Source of the DNA: an uncultured Variovorax sp.
GTDB taxonomy: Bacteria > Pseudomonadota > Gammaproteobacteria > Burkholderiales > Burkholderiaceae
Length of the DNA: 18,459 nt
Direction of reading: 5' to 3'
Assembly: GCA_946478645.1 (NCBI GenBank)
Contig: CAMLCW010000060.1
Coordinates: 1-18,459 of the forward strand
A program made the translations under genes and the position numbers. Positions 13,746 through 18,459 of the stretch are shown here, piece after piece (position 1 is the first letter of the stretch; each line of letters begins with the position of its first letter). The notes below the pieces were generated by a model. That model did not search any database, was not told the DNA's origin, and saw only the letters and a list, made by a program, of their open reading frames with translations.

Positions 13746-13902
13746 GGAAAACTCCTTTGTCTGGCAAGTGAGTGGAAGATCGGCCGAAACGCGTGCAGGC
13801 CGCCGGCCCCGGAAGGAGGCGGCATGCCTGGGCGAAGTCGAACCGTTTCACCTCACCTTGCTACCGGCGCCGCCACCGATGTGTAGGACAAGCGCCGAAA
13901 CC

Positions 13903-15021
13903 TCAGCGGACCCGTCTTTCAGCGGCGCCGACGAAGCGCCGGTCGATCGCATCCTTCCATCGCCACGCCCAGGCGCTGCGCCAGCACCACGGCCCCCAGA
14001 GCGCCAGCGCACGTTCGTCGGCGGTGCTCAGCAGGTTCAGCGCGCGCAGCCGCGGCGTCCATGCCGGCAGCGCCTGTCCGGTGCAGTAGGCGCGCAGGCT
14101 CCGCGCGAGCGGCGCGCCCGCGCGCACCGCGTGAACGCCCGACCGCGGCAGCGAATGCGGATGCGCGGCCACGTCGCCGGCCGCGAACACCGCCGGGTGC
14201 GACACGCTCTGCAGCGCGGCATTCACGCGCACGAAGCCGTCCGCATCGAGGGCCAGTCCGCTCGATGCGAGCCAGCGCGGGGCGGCCGCGCCGGCCGCGC
14301 TCCAGCATAGGTCGAAGGGCAGTGCGCCGCCGTCGTCGAAGTCGATCCGCCCGGCGTGGACGCTCGTGGCGCGGCGCGCGCCGAGCCAGCCGATGCAGCG
14401 CTGTGCGAGCAGCGTGTGCACGATGCGGCGCGCGCGCAGGGGCGCGCCTTCCAGCGGCAGCGCGTCGCTTCCGACGAGGGTCACGCGCAAGTGCGACCAG
14501 CCTTCGCGCATGCCGCGGTGGCGCACCGCGAGCGCGAGTTCGACGCCCGCCGCACCGGCGCCGACGATCACCACGTGGAAGGGGCTGCACTGGCCGCCGA
14601 TCTGCGCCTGTGCGGCCAGCCACGAGGCCGCGAGCCGGGACAGCGGGCGCACCGGCACGCTGGTGGCGGCGGCCTCGGACGAAGCCTCGATGGCGCCCAC
14701 CGACCCGACGTCGAGCGAGACCGCATCGAAGGCGATGCGCGCGCCGTCGTCGCAGTGCAGGGCGTGGGCCGCGAGATCGAGCGCGACGCCGCGGGCTTGA
14801 TGGAACGCCACGCCGGCATGCGTCGCGAGCGCGGCCACCGGCAGCAGGATCTCGGGCATCGCGTAGTGGCCCGAGATCCAGCCCGGCAGCATGCCCGAGT
14901 AGATCTGCTGCGGCTCGGGCGAGACGAGCTGCACCCGCCAGCCGGGGATCGGCCGCGCGGCCAGCGCGCGCAACACGCCCAGGTGCGCATGGCCGCCGCC
15001 GATCAGCAGCAGGCGCTTCAT
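13903..15021 (-). CDS. SelD-associated type pyridine nucleotide-disulfide oxidoreductase (NDH-2-like FAD protein)
   Basis: A 372-aa flavoprotein with an N-terminal FAD site LLLIGGGHAHLGVLRAL (4-20), the segment YSGMLPGWISGHY (41-53), a second nucleotide site VVIVGAGAAGVELALAV (150-166) for NAD(P)H, FAAGDVAA (279-286) contacting FAD, and a C-terminal WRWKDAIDRRF (353-363). This pattern, especially GGGHAH and YSGMLPG, matches the family described as lying N-terminal or adjacent to selenide-water dikinase (SelD); here no SelD domain follows and none is in the window. No redox CxxC or membrane helix is seen. The start overlaps the DUF3047 stop by 4 bp, so it is the last gene of a coupled three-gene operon. 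Electron acceptor and substrate unknown. Confidence 0.88.
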   Translation of the reverse strand: MKRLLLIGGGHAHLGVLRALAARPIPGWRVQLVSPEPQQIYSGMLPGWISGHYAMPEILLPVAALATHAGVAFHQARGVALDLAAHALHCDDGARIAFDAVSLDVGSVGAIEASSEAAATSVPVRPLSRLAASWLAAQAQIGGQCSPFHVVIVGAGAAGVELALAVRHRGMREGWSHLRVTLVGSDALPLEGAPLRARRIVHTLLAQRCIGWLGARRATSVHAGRIDFDDGGALPFDLCWSAAGAAAPRWLASSGLALDADGFVRVNAALQSVSHPAVFAAGDVAAHPHSLPRSGVHAVRAGAPLARSLRAYCTGQALPAWTPRLRALNLLSTADERALALWGPWCWRSAWAWRWKDAIDRRFVGAAERRVR

Positions 15022-15806
15022 GGCGCGGGCGCCAGCACGAGGTCGGAGAACCAGGCTTGCACGCTGTCTGTGGTGTTGTCGGTGTCGGCCCCGACGGCGA
15101 CCGCGGCGATGGGTGGCATGGCGCCGCCGAACGCGGCCTCCCAGTCGGCGCGCAGGTCGCGCCGCACGCCGCGCCACTGCTGCGCGAAGGTGTCGCCGCT
15201 CTCGACCACGAACATCCGCAGCCGGTCGGTGTAGGGGTTCCAGCCCGAGGCGCCCGCCGGCTGGGCCCGGCCCCAGACGTAGCACAGGGCCGCGGCGGGC
15301 AGCTCGGCGTCGGAGAGCGCGCGGGCGGCCGCGAGGCGCAGCCGGTCGACCAGCGAGAGCCGCTCCGAGGGCAGGTCGAACAGCACGTAGACGCGCGCCG
15401 CATAGTCGTCGCCGTCCTTGCTGCGCAGGTCGGAGCCCCCGAGCGCGCGCGAGACCTTCCACTGCCACTCGAGCACGGGCCGCGCGGGCGTCTCGCCCGG
15501 GAGCCGGGCGATCCATGTCGACGCGGCAGCGGCGGAATGGACCTGCAGCACGCGGCGGCTGCCGTCCTGCACGATCTCGAAGCGGTTGGCCGCAGGCACT
15601 TTCGGCAGGCGCTGGTGCGCCCAGCCCGGCGCCACGGCGCTGCCCGCGGGCGCGGTGGAGAAGCGCGGAATGGACATCGCGGCGCCGGCGCGCGCAGGCG
15701 CCCCGATGCCCGCGGCCGCGACCGCGCCCGAGAGCAGCAGCCGGCGCCGCACGACGTCGCTGGGGGTGGTCGTCGTCTTCATCATCTGCATCGAGGCCTT
15801 CGTCAT
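15018..15806 (-). CDS. DUF3047 family exported protein with a twin-arginine signal
   Basis: A 262-aa protein. After a polar lead it has a Tat-like signal, VVRRRLLLSGAVAAAGIGAP (18-37), with cleavage likely near ARA (38-40). The mature part shows the DUF3047 pattern: VLEWQWKVSRALGGSDLRSKDGDDYAARVYVLFD split over about residues 100-135 (key pieces VLEWQWKV, DGDDYAARVYVLF), then LCYVWG, NPYTDRLRMFVVESGD and a closing VAVGADTDNTTDSVQAWFSD. The fold resembles a beta-sandwich carbohydrate-binding-like domain, but no activity is known. The start at 15806 is set by the ATGA overlap with the preceding flavoprotein gene, and the stop overlaps the next flavoprotein gene by 4 bp. A periplasmic protein locked between two redox enzymes suggests a shared pathway. 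Confidence 0.88.
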   Translation of the reverse strand: MTKASMQMMKTTTTPSDVVRRRLLLSGAVAAAGIGAPARAGAAMSIPRFSTAPAGSAVAPGWAHQRLPKVPAANRFEIVQDGSRRVLQVHSAAAASTWIARLPGETPARPVLEWQWKVSRALGGSDLRSKDGDDYAARVYVLFDLPSERLSLVDRLRLAAARALSDAELPAAALCYVWGRAQPAGASGWNPYTDRLRMFVVESGDTFAQQWRGVRRDLRADWEAAFGGAMPPIAAVAVGADTDNTTDSVQAWFSDLVLAPAP

Positions 15807-17971
15807 CCGCGCCGCCATGCGTGATAGCGCGCGACCCATCGCAGCAGGCGCGCGGGCTGGTGCGCGCGCCGCCATTCGCCCGCGGCGTACTTGTTGCCTT
15901 CGGACCAGGTCGGGTAGGTGTGGATCGTGCCGAGGATCTTGCCGAGGCCGAGCCCGTGCTTCATGGCGAGCACGAACTCGGCCAGCAGCTCGGACGCATG
16001 CGGGCCGACGATCGTGGCGCCGAGGATGCGGTCCTTGCCGGGCACCGTCAGCACCTTGACGAAGCCGCGCGCCTCGCCGTCGGCGATCGCACGGTCGAGG
16101 TCGTCGAGGCCGTAGCGCACCACTTCGAAGTCGATGCCTTGCGCCTTCGCCTCGCACTCGTTGAGCCCGACGCGCGCGACTTCGGGATCGACGAAGGTGG
16201 CGGCAGGAATCGCGCCGTGGTCGACCTTGAAGCGGCGCAGGCCGCCGAACAGCGCATTGACCGTGGCGTACCAGGCCTGGTGCGCGGCCGTATGGGTGAA
16301 CTGCCAGGGCCCGGCCACGTCGCCGGCCGCCAAAATGTGCGGGTAGCGCGTGCGCAGGAAGGCATCGGCCTCGACGGTGCGGTCGGTGGGAATGCCGAGC
16401 TCCTCGAGGCCGTAGCCGGTGAGCCGGGCGCGGCGGCCGACCGCGCAGACCAGCATGTCGAAGGCAATCTCTAGCGGCTCGCCGCCTTCGGCGCGCGCGA
16501 CGACGAGGAACCTGTCTTCGCCGCGTGTCTCGCAGCGCAGCGCCTCGTGGCCGGCCAGCACGCGCACGCCGTCGGTAGCGAGCGCCTGCTGCACCAGCGC
16601 GGACACTTCGTCGTCCTCGCGGGTGAGCAGGCGCGCAGAGCGTTCGACCTGGGTCACCTGCGAGCCGAGCCGCGCGAGGGCCTGCGCCAGCTCGCAGCCG
16701 ATCGGCCCGCCGCCGAGCACGACCAGCCGCGCGGGCGGTTGGTCCATCGCCTCGAGCGCGGCCCACAGCGTGTCGCTCGTGACGTAGCCGGCTTCTTCGA
16801 GCCCGTCGAGCGCGGGCACCACCGGCTCGGCGCCCGCCGCGATCACGATGCTGCGCGTGGTGATGCGGCGCGTGCCGCCGCCGTTCAGCGCCACCTCGAC
16901 GGTCCACGGGTCGACGATCTTCGCGTGGCCCTCGACCACGTCGACGCCGAGCCCGCGGTAGCGCTCGGCACTGTCGTGCGGCTCGACCGCGCGGATCACC
17001 GCGCGCACCCGCTGCATCACTTCGTGGAACGAAAACGGCGGCGCGGTGGGCGCGAGGCCGTAGCGGTCGGCATGGCGCATCTGGTGGGCCAGCGTGGCCG
17101 AGCGGATCAGCGCCTTGCTCGGGATGCAGCCGTAGTTGAGGCAGTCGCCGCCCATCTTGTGGCGCTCGACCAGCGTGACCGAGGCCTTGAGCGCCGCGCC
17201 GATGTAGGCCGAGACCAGCCCCGCGGCACCGGCGCCGATCACCACCAGGTTGCGTTCGAAGCGCCGCGGCCGCATGCCGCGCCAGCGCGCATGCACCTTG
17301 CGCGCCTGCAGGGCGGCCGCGCCCCGGCGTGCGAGCCATGGGAAGAGCGCGAGCAGCACCAGCGAGCCGAGGATCGAGGGCGTGAGGATGCCGGCCAGCG
17401 AATCGAGCGTGGCGAGCTGGGTGCCGGCATTCACGTAGACGATGGTCGCCGGCAGCATGGCCGCCTGGCTGACCGCGTAGTAGGTGCGCGCCCGGATGGC
17501 AGTGAGTCCCATCGCGAGGTTGATGACGAAGAAGGGCACCACCGGCACCAGGCGCAGCGTGGCGAGGTAGAGCGCGCCGTCGCGTTTCACGCCCGCGTCG
17601 ATCTCCTCGAGGCGGCGCCCGAAGCGCTTGCGCACCGCCTCGCGCAGCAGGGTGCGCGAGGCAAAGAACGCGAGCAGGGCGCCGAGGCTCGACGCGAACG
17701 AGACGAGCAGCGTCCCGGTGAAAAGCCCGAACAGCGCGCCGCCCGCCAGCGTCAGCACGGTGGCGCCGGGCAGCGAGAGCGCGGTCACCGCGACGTAGAC
17801 GACGAAGTACATGCCGGTGACCTTGACGGGGTGCTCGGCATGCATGGCGAGCAGCGCCTGATGCGCCTCCTTCAGGAAGTCGAGGCTCAGCACGCGGTCC
17901 AGGCCCAGCGCGAAGAAGGCGCCGATGGCCAGGACGATCGCTGCGGCAATCGCCGCATTTCTTCTGTTCAT
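15803..17971 (-). CDS. TVP38/TMEM64 (VTT) membrane domain fused to a Lpd/MerA-like FAD disulfide oxidoreductase
   Basis: A 722-aa two-part protein. Residues 1-225 form a TVP38/TMEM64 (SNARE-associated, VTT) domain with hydrophobic segments near 7-24, 52-72, 74-105, 134-155, 165-182 and 195-213, including LSLPGATVLTLAGGALFG (65-82). Residues 240-722 are a complete class I pyridine nucleotide-disulfide oxidoreductase: FAD site VVIGAGAAG (243-251), redox-active GGDCLNYGC (274-282; C277/C282), NAD(P) site VVLGGGPIGCELA (417-429), AAGD (548-551), and the C-terminal catalytic HTYPTWSE (H684...E691). There is no N-terminal heavy-metal domain or C-terminal Cys pair, so it is not mercuric reductase. 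The fusion would place a thiol/disulfide reductase at the inner membrane. AAGG precedes the ATG. First gene of the operon, with an ATGA overlap to DUF3047. Confidence 0.92.
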   Translation of the reverse strand: MNRRNAAIAAAIVLAIGAFFALGLDRVLSLDFLKEAHQALLAMHAEHPVKVTGMYFVVYVAVTALSLPGATVLTLAGGALFGLFTGTLLVSFASSLGALLAFFASRTLLREAVRKRFGRRLEEIDAGVKRDGALYLATLRLVPVVPFFVINLAMGLTAIRARTYYAVSQAAMLPATIVYVNAGTQLATLDSLAGILTPSILGSLVLLALFPWLARRGAAALQARKVHARWRGMRPRRFERNLVVIGAGAAGLVSAYIGAALKASVTLVERHKMGGDCLNYGCIPSKALIRSATLAHQMRHADRYGLAPTAPPFSFHEVMQRVRAVIRAVEPHDSAERYRGLGVDVVEGHAKIVDPWTVEVALNGGGTRRITTRSIVIAAGAEPVVPALDGLEEAGYVTSDTLWAALEAMDQPPARLVVLGGGPIGCELAQALARLGSQVTQVERSARLLTREDDEVSALVQQALATDGVRVLAGHEALRCETRGEDRFLVVARAEGGEPLEIAFDMLVCAVGRRARLTGYGLEELGIPTDRTVEADAFLRTRYPHILAAGDVAGPWQFTHTAAHQAWYATVNALFGGLRRFKVDHGAIPAATFVDPEVARVGLNECEAKAQGIDFEVVRYGLDDLDRAIADGEARGFVKVLTVPGKDRILGATIVGPHASELLAEFVLAMKHGLGLGKILGTIHTYPTWSEGNKYAAGEWRRAHQPARLLRWVARYHAWRRG

Positions 17972-17998
17972 GAGCCTTGTTCGCGCCAGGTTCGCGAT

Positions 17999-18041
17999 AA
18001 GTTACACGAATGGCCGGTTCCATGCGGCTTGCATGTAACTT
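17999..18041. promoter_or_regulatory. Inverted repeat AAGTTACA ... TGTAACTT in the divergent promoter region
   Basis: A perfect 8-bp inverted repeat (17999-18006 and 18034-18041) with a 27-bp spacer lies between the two divergent genes. Similar half-sites facing each other about 35 bp centre-to-centre suggest a regulator bound at two places, or one site for each divergent promoter. Seen directly; the binder is unknown and not encoded in the window. Confidence 0.55.
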
Positions 18042-18045
18042 CGCA

Positions 18046-18058
18046 CGTTGCGGCAACG
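18046..18058. promoter_or_regulatory. Palindrome CGTTGC-G-GCAACG upstream of the phosphotransferase gene
   Basis: A perfect 6-1-6 palindrome 38 bp before the ATG at 18097. It may be an operator or a small leader hairpin of the plus-strand gene. It does not share half-sites with the neighbouring inverted repeat. Confidence 0.45.
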
Positions 18059-18096
18059 AACAATCGTCAACCCTACCGAGTCAACCAGGATGCGTC

Positions 18097-18459
18097 ATGC
18101 AAGCAATCTGCTCCGATCCCAAGCTCGACGCCGCGCTGCGCACGGCGCTGCGCGCCGGCGGGTGGCCCGACACCGCCTTGCAGCCGCTCGCCGACAAGGG
18201 GCTCGCGCACCTGCATGTGCGCATGGCGGGCACCGGCACGCTGGCGCGCATTCCCAAGCAGAGCCAGGTGGGGCTCGGGCCCGAGGCCAATCTGCGCCAC
18301 GAGGCCGCCTGCTTCGAACGGGCCGGTGACAGCGGGCACACGCCGCGGCTGCGCGGGACGCTGCCGGTCTCGCCGCAGCTGCCGCGCGGCGCGCTGCTGG
18401 TGGAAGAAATGGAGGGCCGACCTGCCGAGCTGCCCGCGGACCTGCCAGCCATCGCCGCG
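18097..18459 (+). CDS. Phosphotransferase (APH/choline-kinase-like), N-terminal part, runs off the right edge
   Basis: The 121 visible codons look like the N-lobe of an aminoglycoside phosphotransferase/choline-kinase-fold enzyme: LARIPKQSQVG (50-60) with a likely ATP-binding Lys, the helix-C-like NLRHEAACFERAG (66-78) with its Glu, and a hinge-type strand LPRGALLVEEMEGRP (95-109). The catalytic HGD and DxD motifs would lie beyond the edge, so activity cannot be judged. The start at 18097 follows AGGA by six bases. Divergent from the TVP38-flavoprotein operon with a 125-bp shared control region, which suggests related roles. Likely a small-molecule kinase with unknown substrate. Confidence 0.75.
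   Translation, partial: MQAICSDPKLDAALRTALRAGGWPDTALQPLADKGLAHLHVRMAGTGTLARIPKQSQVGLGPEANLRHEAACFERAGDSGHTPRLRGTLPVSPQLPRGALLVEEMEGRPAELPADLPAIAA

Noticed and set aside
13746..13902. A defined promoter for the CBS-domain gene
   Set aside because: TTGTCC is present on the minus strand (13891-13886), but no acceptable -10 lies at the right distance, so I did not call it.
14061..15824. A 587-codon plus-strand frame
   Set aside because: Extremely Arg/Ala/Pro-rich with no recognisable domain; it is antisense to two well-supported genes.
15803..17971. Annotation as mercuric reductase (merA)
   Set aside because: The N-terminal heavy-metal (GMTCxxC) domain and the C-terminal Cys pair needed for Hg(II) are absent. 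Only the general disulfide-reductase core is shared.
15018..18056. A 1012-codon minus-strand reading frame covering the flavoprotein fusion region
   Set aside because: Over 15803-17971 it is an Arg/Ala-rich shadow of the 722-aa fusion in another frame. Only its end, from 15806 onward, is a real gene (DUF3047).
1..18459. CRISPR arrays, tRNA/rRNA genes, insertion-sequence ends
   Set aside because: No regularly spaced repeats, no tRNA-like cloverleaf stretches and no transposase-like frames were seen in any strand.

Overview
The window is about two-thirds G+C and fully bacterial. Tightly packed operons with ATGA-type overlaps, the protein styles (tripartite FcbT/TakP-like TRAP transporter, DUF2063/DUF692 operon, TVP38-oxidoreductase fusion) and codon use fit a beta-proteobacterium of the Burkholderiales, most likely Comamonadaceae (Variovorax-like). 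This assignment is inference; there is no rRNA or other taxonomic marker. I see no tRNA, rRNA, insertion sequence or CRISPR array, and no gene-free stretch longer than about 225 bases.

Region 1 (1-3105), metal homeostasis: the 5' end of a TonB-dependent receptor gene runs off the left edge behind a Fur-box-like array. Divergent from it is a Fur-family repressor. Then, on the minus strand, comes a bufferin-type RiPP metallophore operon: a short Cys-rich exported precursor (bufA), the multinuclear iron oxidase MNIO/DUF692 (bufB) and its DUF2063 partner (bufC). Its upstream region has a good ECF-sigma-type promoter and a leader hairpin. The precursor carries a lipobox and a perfect 18-bp tandem duplication that adds one Cys-Lys-Gly repeat; both are unusual enough to pursue.

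Region 2 (3201-5588): a two-gene toxin-antitoxin module (XRE antitoxin, AbiEii-type nucleotidyltransferase toxin) is divergent from an AI-2E-family membrane protein. One palindrome sits inside both facing promoters.

Region 3 (5651-12990), a complete-looking catabolic operon on the plus strand: GntR/FCD regulator, TRAP transporter (P, Q, M), FAD-dependent oxidoreductase, crotonase-family protein and a fused-subunit CoA-transferase. Together they imply uptake of an organic acid, CoA activation by transfer, oxidation and hydration or isomerisation. The substrate cannot be read from sequence.

Region 4 (13003-13745): a CBS-pair protein and a downstream 88-aa protein of unknown function, on the minus strand.

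Region 5 (13903-18459): a translationally coupled minus-strand operon encodes a TVP38/TMEM64 membrane domain fused to a Lpd/MerA-like flavoprotein, a Tat-type exported DUF3047 protein, and a flavoprotein of the kind usually fused to or adjacent to SelD. A phosphotransferase (APH-like) gene diverges from it and runs off the right edge. The shared 125-bp intergenic region holds two clean inverted repeats. This looks like a co-regulated redox system without a described function.
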